Shown piece by piece: positions 1-7,858 of a stretch of DNA of 61,855 nt. Below the pieces are notes generated by a model, which saw only the letters and a list, made by a program, of their open reading frames with translations, searched no databases and had not been told where the DNA came from. How positions within the stretch are numbered: the stretch's first letter is position 1; every line of letters begins with the position of its first letter. Source of the stretch: Ruminococcus sp. (GTDB lineage Bacteria; Bacillota; Clostridia; Oscillospirales; Acutalibacteraceae); the NCBI GenBank assembly GCA_017404145.1, contig JAFRCW010000039.1, forward strand, positions 1 through 61,855. Reading direction: 5' to 3'. The translations under genes were made by a program, and so were the position numbers.

Positions 1-103
1 CACTCTGCACTAACTTAGCTCTTACCTGAGCGTATAAGCATATCTATATTGTATGCGTTGATGTAAAAGCTATCGACATAACTTGTAACTGTATGGTGAT
101 ATT

Positions 104-937
104 ATGGCTGACAAGATGAATTACGAAGAGAAAAACCGTCAGGAGCTTCTCGACGAACTGAAAAAACTGAATAAAGCTCAGATCAGGATCAAACGCCGCA
201 CGACGTTCCTTTTGAGCGTGATCGCGATGCTGGTGCTGGTGACCTCTACGCTGGCATGGTTTACGCTCAACTCCTTCGCGAGCGTGAATAATATCGAGAT
301 GCAGATCACGACCGGCGTTGACCTGCGCGTGGACGTTGACAACCACGGCACCGACATCAGCCAGTACAAGAAGGTTGTCACCAACGATATGATCAACCAG
401 TATCTGCGCTCTGCTTCCAATACCTCGATCGCGGATCAGAAGCTCGATCCTGTCACCACCTCCAACGGCATCAGCTTCACCTTTGAGAAGGGCAGCGCCG
501 CTACTGCGAATAACAACACTTATCTGGAATACAAGCTGTGGTTCATCGCCTCCCGTGAGATGTGGGTGCATCTTTCCTCCGACGTTGCTGCCGCTCTTGA
601 CAACGCGACGACCTCCGTCACCACCACCGAGACCGGCGCGAAAGCGGACGTCATTCGCGCGATCCGCCTCTCCTTTGAGGATTCCGGCTCCGCCGCGATC
701 TTTGAACCTAACGCGGGCTCTCCGGTCAACGGTCAGACGACCTTTGATCTGCCGACCCCGATGTCTTATACCAATTCTACCCGCCTGTTCCACCTGAATA
801 AGCTCGAGCCCAAGCAGATCACCATCCGCCTCTGGGCAGAGGGTAACGACCCCGAGTGTGACAACGACGTCCAGGACGCGAACCTCACCGTCGCCCTCCT
901 TTTCAACGGCACGGATGAGAATAATAATACATTCTGA
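104..937 (+). CDS. TasA/camelysin-like secreted protein, SipW-type signal (paralogue 1)
   Basis: Predicted exported beta-rich protein of 277 residues. A charged N-terminus (1-32) is followed by a hydrophobic segment (about 34-50) ending in A-W-F at 51-53, the hallmark of SipW-dependent signal peptides of the TasA/CalY type. Three motifs recur in the paralogues downstream: A at 139-158 (Y-L-E-Y-K-L-W-F, then V-H-L-S), C at 184-191 (IRAIRLSF) and B at 241-252 (IRLWAEGNDPEC). It has no LPXTG or dockerin. A SipW-type peptidase gene follows, which is the usual pairing for TasA-like substrates. TasA/CalY proteins form extracellular fibres; that this one does is inferred. The ATG at 104 has only a weak GGTGAT behind it, and M5 is an alternative start. 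Confidence 0.75.
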   Translation: MADKMNYEEKNRQELLDELKKLNKAQIRIKRRTTFLLSVIAMLVLVTSTLAWFTLNSFASVNNIEMQITTGVDLRVDVDNHGTDISQYKKVVTNDMINQYLRSASNTSIADQKLDPVTTSNGISFTFEKGSAATANNNTYLEYKLWFIASREMWVHLSSDVAAALDNATTSVTTTETGAKADVIRAIRLSFEDSGSAAIFEPNAGSPVNGQTTFDLPTPMSYTNSTRLFHLNKLEPKQITIRLWAEGNDPECDNDVQDANLTVALLFNGTDENNNTF

Positions 938-940
938 TAA

Positions 941-1139
941 GTGCAGAGTGCAGAGTGCAAAGTGCAGAACGATTCTGCAACGAGCGTTCTGTATCGGCAC
1001 AGCATAGTATAAACGATTGTAGGGGAGGGTCTTGACCCTCCCGGACGGTGATATTATATCAAGAATTCTGAATAGCGGGAAGGTCAAGACCTTCCCCTAC
1101 AGTAAAAACTCTGCACTCTGCACTCTACACTCTGCACTG
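941..1139. repeat. Inverted-repeat element flanked by opposed heptamer arrays
   Basis: A TGCAGAG-type heptamer array (941-969) and its reverse complement (1107-1139) flank an 84-bp element at 1018-1101. The element ends are TGTAGGGGA and TCCCCTACA. Each end is itself a palindrome, GGGAGGGTC or GGGAAGGTC pairing with GACCCTCCC or GACCTTCCC. The whole unit fills the gap between the stop of the upstream gene and the ribosome-binding site of the signal peptidase. No ORF lies inside, so it is a non-autonomous, MITE-like repeat. Confidence 0.8.
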
Positions 1140-1154
1140 AATTTGTGAGGTTAT

Positions 1155-1997
1155 ATGAAAGTAGTTAAACAGATTCTGAACACGATCATCAACATTTTGA
1201 TCATATTGGTGCTGGTGATCTCTATACTGATCGCTGTGATGGCGCTGACTTCTAAGGCGACCGGTATCTCCAATGTATTCGGTTTTACATTCCAGCCGAT
1301 CCAGACCGATTCTATGAAAGGCGGCTCCGATGAATACGAGGGCGGCGACTTTGCTAAGGGCGATCTGATCGTCGGCAAGGCGACCGGTTTTGATTCTGCA
1401 CGCGTCTATCAGGTGGGCGATATCATCACCTATCGCGGCGTGCTCTCCGGCGCGGAAGATCTCGGCGAACAGCTGATCAGCCACCGAATTATCGGAACGT
1501 ATGATCTTAACGGTATGATCGTCTACCGTACAATGGGTGATAACAACGACGTCGCCGATCAGGCTGAGGACGATTATGCCTCTTATATCACCGCCAGCAA
1601 TATCGGTGCGGTGTTCTATTCCGCGGACTACCACGGCTCGATCATTCACGGTCTCGGCGCGGCGCTCTCATTCATCCAGACCCAGCTCGGATTCTTCCTC
1701 TGCGTACTGCTGCCGATGATCATCTTCTTCCTGTATGAGATCATCCGCGTGGTCATCAACGCCGTCAACTACCGCAACGACAAGGCGAAGGAAGAAATCA
1801 AGCAGACCGAAGAGGAACAGCAGGCTGCGATCGACGCCGCTGTTGCCGCCGCTCTGAAGAAACAGCAGGATGCTGACGCTCCCGCTCAGCCGCAGGAGGA
1901 CGCTTCCGCAGACTTCCCGCAGATGACCGAGCAGGAATACGAGGAGTTCAAGCAGTTCCAAGCCTTCAAAAAGATGCAGGAAGATCAGAATGAATGA
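1155..1997 (+). CDS. sipW: Signal peptidase I, ER/SipW type, with long E/Q-rich tail
   Basis: Membrane serine protease that should cleave the signal peptides of the neighbouring TasA-like proteins. An N-terminal membrane segment spans about 11-31. The catalytic serine is S53 in QTDSM. The general base is H110 in LISHRI, so this is the Ser-His ER/SipW class and not the Ser-Lys LepB class. The GDNND stretch at 128-132 matches the conserved aspartate region. A second membrane segment lies at about 168-198. Residues 205-280 are a charged, Ala/Gln/Glu-rich, probably helical tail absent from the short SipW at 21180. The gene sits directly after one TasA-like gene and upstream of others. Family assignment is firm; its substrate choice is inferred from position. 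Confidence 0.88.
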   Translation: MKVVKQILNTIINILIILVLVISILIAVMALTSKATGISNVFGFTFQPIQTDSMKGGSDEYEGGDFAKGDLIVGKATGFDSARVYQVGDIITYRGVLSGAEDLGEQLISHRIIGTYDLNGMIVYRTMGDNNDVADQAEDDYASYITASNIGAVFYSADYHGSIIHGLGAALSFIQTQLGFFLCVLLPMIIFFLYEIIRVVINAVNYRNDKAKEEIKQTEEEQQAAIDAAVAAALKKQQDADAPAQPQEDASADFPQMTEQEYEEFKQFQAFKKMQEDQNE

Positions 1998-2540
1998 TAA
2001 ATGATGAATGATGAAGGGTGAAAGGTGAAAGGTGAAGGGTCTGCTTCGCAGACGCACCAAAATCCATTGAACCGAAAACCTTTATCAATGATTATTGTGA
2101 CTATTATTTTGACATTGCGTTTTGTTTATGAAAGGTGAACTTGTTCAGTATTCGGTTGATTTATCATTAAGAATAGTCGATTACTACAAATGGCTTGTAA
2201 ATGAACCGAAAGAATATATAATGTCAAAACAGATTCTTCGAAGCGGAACCAGCATCGGCGCAAATATTCATGAAGCGAATTATGCTGTCAGTAAGGCTGA
2301 TTTCATATCTTAGATGCAGATTGCCGTTAAAGAAACTGCCGAGACGGAGTATTGGCTTATTATTCTGGAGAAATCCGGTTTTTGGAATGATAAATACGAG
2401 GATATCAAACCCTTACTGGGTTCAGTAAAACGGATGCTTATAGCAACGCTGAACACAGCAAAGGGAAATAACTAAAAATCCAAAAATCCGAAGGATTTTC
2501 CCACAACCATTCACCATTCACCATTCACCTTTCACTGTTT
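1996..2540. repeat. Composite heptamer-bounded element carrying a small gene
   Basis: The left side has AATGATG and AAAGGTG heptamers (about 1998-2040) followed by a hairpin (GGGTCTGC...GCAGACGCACC). The right side has the AAAAATCC-GAAGGATTTT hairpin (about 2476-2500) and CCATTCA heptamers (about 2507-2537), the reverse complement of the left array type. A broken four-helix-bundle gene lies between. The layout matches the gene-less elements at 5238, 23339, 49868 and 52419. Confidence 0.65.
2128..2475 (+). pseudogene. Four-helix-bundle protein (23S rRNA IVP/Avd-like), nonsense mutation
   Basis: The reading frame carries the family landmarks S-K-Q-I-L-R-S-G-T-S-I-G-A-N and K-E-T-A-E-T-E-Y-W-L. 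It is interrupted by TAG at 2311-2313 exactly where the family normally has the K of DFISKMQIA. The frame resumes without a shift (MQIAVKETAETEYWL) and ends at 2475, giving about 116 codons, close to the usual family length. A single AAG-to-TAG change would explain it. Family members are encoded by 23S rRNA intervening sequences or stand alone, and resemble the Avd accessory protein of diversity-generating retroelements. Function is not well defined. No reverse transcriptase or rRNA is nearby. Suppression of the stop cannot be ruled out. Confidence 0.85.
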
Positions 2541-2576
2541 AATTAAATTATATCTTAGGAAAGCGAGCTGAAAATA

Positions 2577-3398
2577 GTGGCTAAAGCTAAAAAGAATATC
2601 GAACAAGAAGCGTTTACACCTGAACAGCTCGAAAAATTAGAGAATAAAGGCGATAAGGACGTACAATTACAGCGACAGAAGGAATCATTATTTGACCGCT
2701 ATTCCGCGAAGCGTGATTCGAAAGATATCGCGAAAGAGGTCAAATGGAAGAGAAGAGCCGGCGTGGCTCTGATTATTGCTGTGCTTGTACTTCTTTTGCT
2801 GTGGATTATTTCGTGGCTTCTGACGACGGTCGGCGACCTTGTTATCGAGGTCGAAAACGGCGCGGCGAAAAAGGGTATTACCATCAGCGAGAACGTTGAC
2901 GGTTCCGACCCGACTCTGAAGCTGACCGCGGGCGCCGTGGAGGAAGTCACCAACATTACCTACGACTGGCTGCCGCTGAACGAGCTTGACGCGGAAGGCG
3001 TTGCAGGCGAGCATAACGGCAAAAACTATCTTGCGTATACCTTCTATCTGACGAACAACGGTTCCGAGACGCTGGACTACAACTCCAAGCTGGTCATCAC
3101 CGGCGTTGCGAAGTCCGCTGACGAGGCGATGCGCGTGATGATCTATAAGAACGGCGAGCCCACTGTCTACGCAAAGGAAAATATGGATAAATCTCCGCTG
3201 GAGGAGCTTGTCAACTTTGAATTTGTGGATGATGAGATCATCTGCAATACCGAGTCTACCGGTCTTAAGCCCGGCGACGTCGATAAGTATACGATTGTTA
3301 CATGGATCGAGGGCAACGACCCCGAGTGTATCGATGATATTATGGGCGGCTTCGTCAAGATGGTTTGGTTCTTCAACGTCGACGGAGAACAGCTGTAA
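2577..3398 (+). CDS. TasA-like membrane-anchored protein (paralogue 2)
   Basis: Protein of 273 residues with a highly charged cytoplasmic N-terminus of about 60 residues and one membrane segment (about 61-83). Unlike its paralogues it lacks an A-W-F site, so it may stay anchored. The extracellular part has motif A at 151-168 (Y-L-A-Y-T-F-Y-L-T-N), motif C at 182-190 (EAMRVMIY) and motif B at 239-251 (TIVTWIEGNDPEC). The N-D-P-E-C stretch is identical to paralogue 1. The start is GTG at 2577; AGGAAAG lies upstream at wide spacing, so the exact start is uncertain. It probably belongs to the same surface structure as its neighbours, perhaps as the membrane-proximal base. Confidence 0.7.
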   Translation: MAKAKKNIEQEAFTPEQLEKLENKGDKDVQLQRQKESLFDRYSAKRDSKDIAKEVKWKRRAGVALIIAVLVLLLLWIISWLLTTVGDLVIEVENGAAKKGITISENVDGSDPTLKLTAGAVEEVTNITYDWLPLNELDAEGVAGEHNGKNYLAYTFYLTNNGSETLDYNSKLVITGVAKSADEAMRVMIYKNGEPTVYAKENMDKSPLEELVNFEFVDDEIICNTESTGLKPGDVDKYTIVTWIEGNDPECIDDIMGGFVKMVWFFNVDGEQL

Positions 3399-3401
3399 AA
3401 C

Positions 3402-3600
3402 AGTGAAGAGTGCAGAGTGCAGAGTGCAGAGTGATGCGCTTTGTATATGTACTGCATAATCTTTACTGTATAAACACTGAAAAAATATTATTATCATTTA
3501 CAAATATTTAGGAACGACAGGACCATTGTTCCTGCGGTGGGGGGTCAAACCACCTGCCCTACAAAGAATTCTGCACTCTGCACTCTGCACTTTGCACTGA
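3402..3600. repeat. Opposed TGCAGAG heptamer arrays around a short palindromic region
   Basis: This fills the 302-base gap 3399-3700. TGCAGAG heptamers (3402-3433) run into unique AT-rich DNA. A degenerate palindrome with GGTGGGGGGTCAAACCACC follows at about 3536-3560, then CTCTGCA heptamers in the opposite orientation (3571-3600). From 3601 to 3700 I see only the leader and the AAGGAG ribosome-binding site (about 3687) of the AAA+ gene. Confidence 0.75.
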
Positions 3601-3700
3601 ATTTTGGATTATCGTCTAACTTTTTCAGGAGGTTCGCGTTTCGGCGGATTTCACTGCGATGGAAGTAGGCTTTAATACATTCTTTTAAGGAGTAGACTTT

Positions 3701-5236
3701 ATGGATACTTTGTTTAAGTTTTTGTTCGACTTTTTATCCCAATTCTTCGGATCCCTCTGGAGCGCCATCGCCGGCATCTTCAAGGGCATTTACGGAGCCT
3801 TCAACATCCCCAAGTACATTGAGATCGTCAACAACTACACCACGACTCTCGGCGGTCTGGCTTGGGTCGTCGCGGTTATCGCGATGCTGCTGCTTGTCGG
3901 CGTGCTCTTCCTGATCGTGTTCTTCCTGATCAAAGCGATCAAGAAGTTCGTCAAGTTCAAGAAGAAAGCAAAAGACACCAACGACCTCGTCAACGAGGTC
4001 AACGCCCTCAACAAAGAGGTTATGAGACTCAACCTCGAGAAGGATAAGATCCTCTCGATGAAGGTCTCCCAGATCGGACTCAACCCCAACGAGATCTCCG
4101 AGCTCACCGGCGAAGAGATGGAGGCGCTCAACAAGGGCGAAGAGGAAGAAGAGTATACCGGTCGTTTCAACAAGCTTATCACCATCGACGAAGAGTGGGC
4201 AAATTACGAGCCCGAGCCCTATGACTGGGATGTTACCCTTCCCGACTTTGTTACCAACTTCCGCAATTTTGCTTGCTCGAGAATGCATTACTGGTATGAG
4301 ATCAAACTGCTCAGATGCTTTGTCGCAGGTTTCGCGTCAGGCCGTCTGACGATCTTACAGGGTATTTCCGGTACCGGTAAAACTTCACTTCCTTACGCAT
4401 TCGGTAAGTATGTCTGCAACCCCGCCGTTATCGCTTCCGTACAGCCTTCCTGGCGTGACCGTACCGAGCTTTTCGGCTACTACAATGAATTTACCAAGAG
4501 ATACAACGAGACTGAACTGTTGAGAGCGCTTTATGAAGCGTCCTACAACGAGAACGTCTACGTCGTTATCCTCGATGAGATGAACATCGCGCGTGTTGAG
4601 TATTACTTCGCAGAGATGCTCTCCATTCTGGAAATGCCCGCTCACGATGAGTGGATCGTAGAGATCGTTGCCGCTCCGTGGCCCGATGATCCGAAGCATT
4701 TGGATCACGGTAAACTGACCATCCCCGACAACATCTGGTACGTCGGTACCGCGAACAACGACGACTCGACCTTCGCTATCACCGATAAGGTATACGACCG
4801 TGCGATGCCCATCGACATCAACACCAAGGGCAAGCCGTTTGAAGCGCCCGACACACCTCCCTGCCATATCAACTACAAGCACTTTACAAAGCTGCTTGAA
4901 GACGCTGTTAAGGCGAACCCGATTTCTGAGGAAAACCTCAAGAAGATCGAAATCCTCGACGACTATGTTATCGAGCATTTCAGAGTTGCTTTCGGTAACC
5001 GTGTTATGAAGCAGATCAACTCGTTTGTTCCCGCGTTCGTCGGCTGCGGTGGCACGGAAGTCGACGGTATTGACTACGCGCTGTGCAAGAAGGTATTCAG
5101 AAAGTTTGAAGCGCTGAATATCTCCTACATCCGCGATGAGATCGACGGCCTTGTTCAGCAGCTCGATCAGCTTTTCGGCAGAGAGAATATGAACGAGTGT
5201 AAAGAATACGTCCGTATGCTCCAGAAGATGACTTGA
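3701..5236 (+). CDS. McrB-like AAA+ ATPase with N-terminal membrane segment
   Basis: Protein of 511 residues. Residues 1-45 are amphipathic or hydrophobic and about 50-80 form a clear membrane helix. A lysine-rich stretch and coiled linker (about 81-120) lead to an AAA+ domain. Walker A is GISGTGKTS (221-229), Walker B is VVILDEMN (288-295) followed by R-V-E-Y-Y-F-A-E, sensor I is YVGTANN (347-353) and the arginine finger is V-Y-D-R-A (R367). The D-E-M-N...E-Y-Y-F signature is typical of the McrB branch. No N-terminal DNA-binding module is visible. It is followed by a DUF2357-like gene, the usual McrB partner type, but sits among exported fibre-like proteins. I infer a membrane-tethered remodelling ATPase. 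The ATG has a good AAGGAG 8 bases upstream. Confidence 0.85.
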   Translation: MDTLFKFLFDFLSQFFGSLWSAIAGIFKGIYGAFNIPKYIEIVNNYTTTLGGLAWVVAVIAMLLLVGVLFLIVFFLIKAIKKFVKFKKKAKDTNDLVNEVNALNKEVMRLNLEKDKILSMKVSQIGLNPNEISELTGEEMEALNKGEEEEEYTGRFNKLITIDEEWANYEPEPYDWDVTLPDFVTNFRNFACSRMHYWYEIKLLRCFVAGFASGRLTILQGISGTGKTSLPYAFGKYVCNPAVIASVQPSWRDRTELFGYYNEFTKRYNETELLRALYEASYNENVYVVILDEMNIARVEYYFAEMLSILEMPAHDEWIVEIVAAPWPDDPKHLDHGKLTIPDNIWYVGTANNDDSTFAITDKVYDRAMPIDINTKGKPFEAPDTPPCHINYKHFTKLLEDAVKANPISEENLKKIEILDDYVIEHFRVAFGNRVMKQINSFVPAFVGCGGTEVDGIDYALCKKVFRKFEALNISYIRDEIDGLVQQLDQLFGRENMNECKEYVRMLQKMT

Positions 5237-5237
5237 T

Positions 5238-5366
5238 AAGATTAATGACGAATAATGAATGATTAATGGCTGATGGCGGGTTTCACCCGCACCCGAATCA
5301 TAGGAATCAAAATCCGTCAGGATTTCCTACAGTCATAAATTCTTAATCAATAATCATTAATCTAAT
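5238..5366. repeat. Composite heptamer/hairpin intergenic element
   Basis: AATGAAT/AATGATT-type heptamers (5243-5272) lead into the hairpin GGCGGGTTTCACCCGC with trailing ACCCGA (5273-5296). Then come AAAATCCGTCAGGATTT (about 5310-5326) and the inverse heptamers TTAATCA/ATAATCA (about 5342-5366). The element starts right after the AAA+ gene stop and ends just before the AAAGGAG ribosome-binding site of the next gene. Confidence 0.75.
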
Positions 5367-5393
5367 CTAATTTGTCGAAAGGAGTGAGTCCCG

Positions 5394-7769
5394 TTGATTG
5401 ATTATACCCGATATTACAGAGCGTATGCCGAGATGAAACAAACGCTCTCCGGCGACTATGCTCATGATTATCTGACCTCCGTTATGGCGGACGGCGATAA
5501 AGGTACCGACGACCTTTCCGGTAACGCGTATAACCGTGTTATCGATATGGAATGGGTCGAAATGATAGAGGGTAAGCTTCCTTATATCGAGAAAGCGATC
5601 GATGAACAGAGAAAGTTCATCGAAGAGCACAAGGAAGTTGACCGTATTGACAAGGTGAAGCAGGTTGGCAAGGACGCTGTACAGCATCTGACCCAGCACG
5701 CGAACCTGATTATGGCGATTGAGCCCGACGGTTCGGTGATCCCCGAAAGACTCCTCAACACCCACCGTGAGGACAGTTTCGCCACCTATGAGAACCGCTT
5801 CTTACATACCCTGATTTTTAAGACGATCGCTTTTGTTGAGGCGAGATTCCGCGCTCTGCAGGACGCGCCGAATGATTCCTCCAACTCTCTGCATATGGAC
5901 AGAGACCTGATGCTCAACCAGCAGAAGTTCTCTTTCAGCGTAGATTACAGCTCGGAGTCACATGAACGCGCCAAGGTTGACAGAGATGAGGACGTTTCTG
6001 CGCTGACCGACTATGAGCGTATCGAGCGTATCCGTATGAGACTGGACGACTTCGTCGGCACCGACCTCATCAAAGCGCTCAAGGGCTGTATCGCGGTCAA
6101 GTCACCCATCAACAAGACTAATTGTATCAAGCAGGATCCCGCGTTCAAGCAGTGCTATGATCTGTGGGTGTTTATCGAAGGCTATCGCAAGACCGGCTAC
6201 GTTCTGGAAAAGAACGAGTTTGAGGGATTGATGCCTGAAGAGGTACAGAAGGATATGTATGAGGTGATGGCGTTCCAGCATTTTGTCGCCACCATCAATA
6301 CCAACAAAGCGCTTCGCGAGAAGCTCGACGCAGAGTATATCGCCGAGAACGAGCGCAGAGCAAGAGAAGCCGAACGTCCCGAGGACGAGATGGCTCGCTA
6401 TATTGAAGATAAGATCTACGAAGCAAGACGCGAGGAAATGGCGCTCCGCCTCAAAGAAGTCAGAGAGCGTGAAGTGATCATCTCCAAGCTGACTGCCGAG
6501 CTTGAACAGGCGAAAGAGCAGATCCGTCAGCGCGATATCAAGATCAAAGAGCTGGAATCGATGATCAACGCGCTCAAGAAAGAGCTGGCGGAGGTCAAGG
6601 AAGAGCTTCGTCAGGCGCAGGTCCGCATTATGGATCTCGAGGCGGAGAACGAACAGCTCAAGGCGCGCGTCGCAGAGCTCGAAGAGCAGGTTGCTCAGCT
6701 CGAGGCGCAGGTCGCCGCTCAGCTCGCTGCGATTGCCGCTCTCGAAGCGAAGGTTGCTCAGCTGGAAGGCACGATCGAGCAGCTCAACGCCGAGATCGAA
6801 CACCTCAGGGGCGTTATCGCCGAGCAGGTGCAGACCATCAAACAGCACGAAGCGACTATCACCGAGCAGGAACATGCGATCGACAGCTTGAATTCGCAGG
6901 TTACGACGCTCACCGCTACTGTCGGAGGCCTTACCGCAGAGAACTCTACCTTAAAGAGTACGATCGAAGAGAACGAGCGCACGATCTCGATGCAGTCAGA
7001 CGATATCGCCGCGAAAGAAGCGCAGATTTCTCAGGCGACTGCCGATATCGAGAAGCTCACCGGCAATTTGAATACTCTTCAGACAGAGCATGACGCTACC
7101 GTTGCGAAATACGCGAATTATCAGCAGGAGCTCGACTCTCTCAACCGCACAATTGCGGACGACAACACCAAGAGGGAAGAGCTGGAGCATGAGATCCGTG
7201 TTCATCTGAATATGCTCTCCGCCAAGGATGCGATCATCAGCACCTTGAAGGATGAGAAGAAGGCGATGACCGACAAGATCGACGGCGTCAACGCTGTTGA
7301 AGCGGCTGCTGCCGCGGAGGTTAAGAAGGCGAGAGATCAGATCGCCAAGACTGAGACCGAGTGTATCGGCTTAAACAACACGGTCAGAGCGCAGGTAGCT
7401 ACCTTACAAAACCGCGAAGCTCAGATCAAAGAGCTTCAGGAAAAGGTGTATTCCGCTTCGGTCGAGAGAGACGCCGGTATCAAGGCGGTTCGCGATGAGT
7501 GCGACGAAAAGATCCGTCAGCTGTCTGAGAGCTATGAGGCGAAGATCGCCCAGCTGGAGGCGCAGACCGTAGCCGCGTGCAACTTCAACGACGATCAGAA
7601 ATATACTATCCGTCTCAACGCCGAGAAGAAGGCGCTGCAGCAGGATTATGACAAGAAGCTCGCCGAAGCTACCAAAAAGGCAAAACAGTTTGTCAAGAAG
7701 GCGAGAGTTCTCGTGGACGACCGCCCTGCCGCTGTGCTGAAGCTGGACGGTGCGGACGACTACCGATAA
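5394..7769 (+). CDS. DUF2357-like protein with very long coiled coil
   Basis: Protein of 791 residues starting at TTG, supported by AAAGGAG 9 bases upstream. The N-terminal region (about 30-300) resembles DUF2357 proteins that partner McrB-type ATPases: I-P-E-R-L-L-N-T-H-R-E-D-S-F near 115, Y-E-N-R-F-L-H-T-L-I near 132, and later K-Q-D-P-A-F-K-Q-C-Y-D-L-W. Residues about 315-760 are an almost unbroken heptad coiled coil rich in E, Q, A and L, with I-x-x-L-x-x-x-I repeats. No PD-(D/E)xK nuclease, no membrane segment and no signal peptide are visible, so it should be cytoplasmic. It lies directly after the McrB-like gene. I infer a partner or scaffold for that ATPase. The DUF2357 assignment rests on motif memory. 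Confidence 0.7.
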   Translation: MIDYTRYYRAYAEMKQTLSGDYAHDYLTSVMADGDKGTDDLSGNAYNRVIDMEWVEMIEGKLPYIEKAIDEQRKFIEEHKEVDRIDKVKQVGKDAVQHLTQHANLIMAIEPDGSVIPERLLNTHREDSFATYENRFLHTLIFKTIAFVEARFRALQDAPNDSSNSLHMDRDLMLNQQKFSFSVDYSSESHERAKVDRDEDVSALTDYERIERIRMRLDDFVGTDLIKALKGCIAVKSPINKTNCIKQDPAFKQCYDLWVFIEGYRKTGYVLEKNEFEGLMPEEVQKDMYEVMAFQHFVATINTNKALREKLDAEYIAENERRAREAERPEDEMARYIEDKIYEARREEMALRLKEVREREVIISKLTAELEQAKEQIRQRDIKIKELESMINALKKELAEVKEELRQAQVRIMDLEAENEQLKARVAELEEQVAQLEAQVAAQLAAIAALEAKVAQLEGTIEQLNAEIEHLRGVIAEQVQTIKQHEATITEQEHAIDSLNSQVTTLTATVGGLTAENSTLKSTIEENERTISMQSDDIAAKEAQISQATADIEKLTGNLNTLQTEHDATVAKYANYQQELDSLNRTIADDNTKREELEHEIRVHLNMLSAKDAIISTLKDEKKAMTDKIDGVNAVEAAAAAEVKKARDQIAKTETECIGLNNTVRAQVATLQNREAQIKELQEKVYSASVERDAGIKAVRDECDEKIRQLSESYEAKIAQLEAQTVAACNFNDDQKYTIRLNAEKKALQQDYDKKLAEATKKAKQFVKKARVLVDDRPAAVLKLDGADDYR

Positions 7770-7771
7770 TT

Positions 7772-7820
7772 TTACAAAACCGATACATTCGTTGCTCTTT
7801 GAGAGCAAATATGTTATCAT
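7772..7820 (+). promoter_or_regulatory. Promoter with shared upstream box for TasA-like gene 3
   Basis: A -35 TTGCTC (7792-7797), a 17-base spacer and a -10 TATCAT (7815-7820) precede the gene at 7859. Upstream lies TTACAAAACCGA (7772-7783). The identical 12-mer occurs at 15980-15991 before the other promoter of this cluster. Confidence 0.55.
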
Positions 7821-7858
7821 AAATTGATTGAATCTAAGCAAAAGAAAGGAGCGATATT

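Noticed and set aside
3701..7769. McrBC-type restriction system
   Set aside because: No McrC endonuclease motif, no DNA-binding domain and no methyltransferase nearby; the ATPase has a membrane helix and lies among exported-protein genes.
5394..7769. SMC-like or myosin-like ATPase because of the long coiled coil
   Set aside because: No Walker A or B motif and no C-terminal ATPase head are present in the protein.
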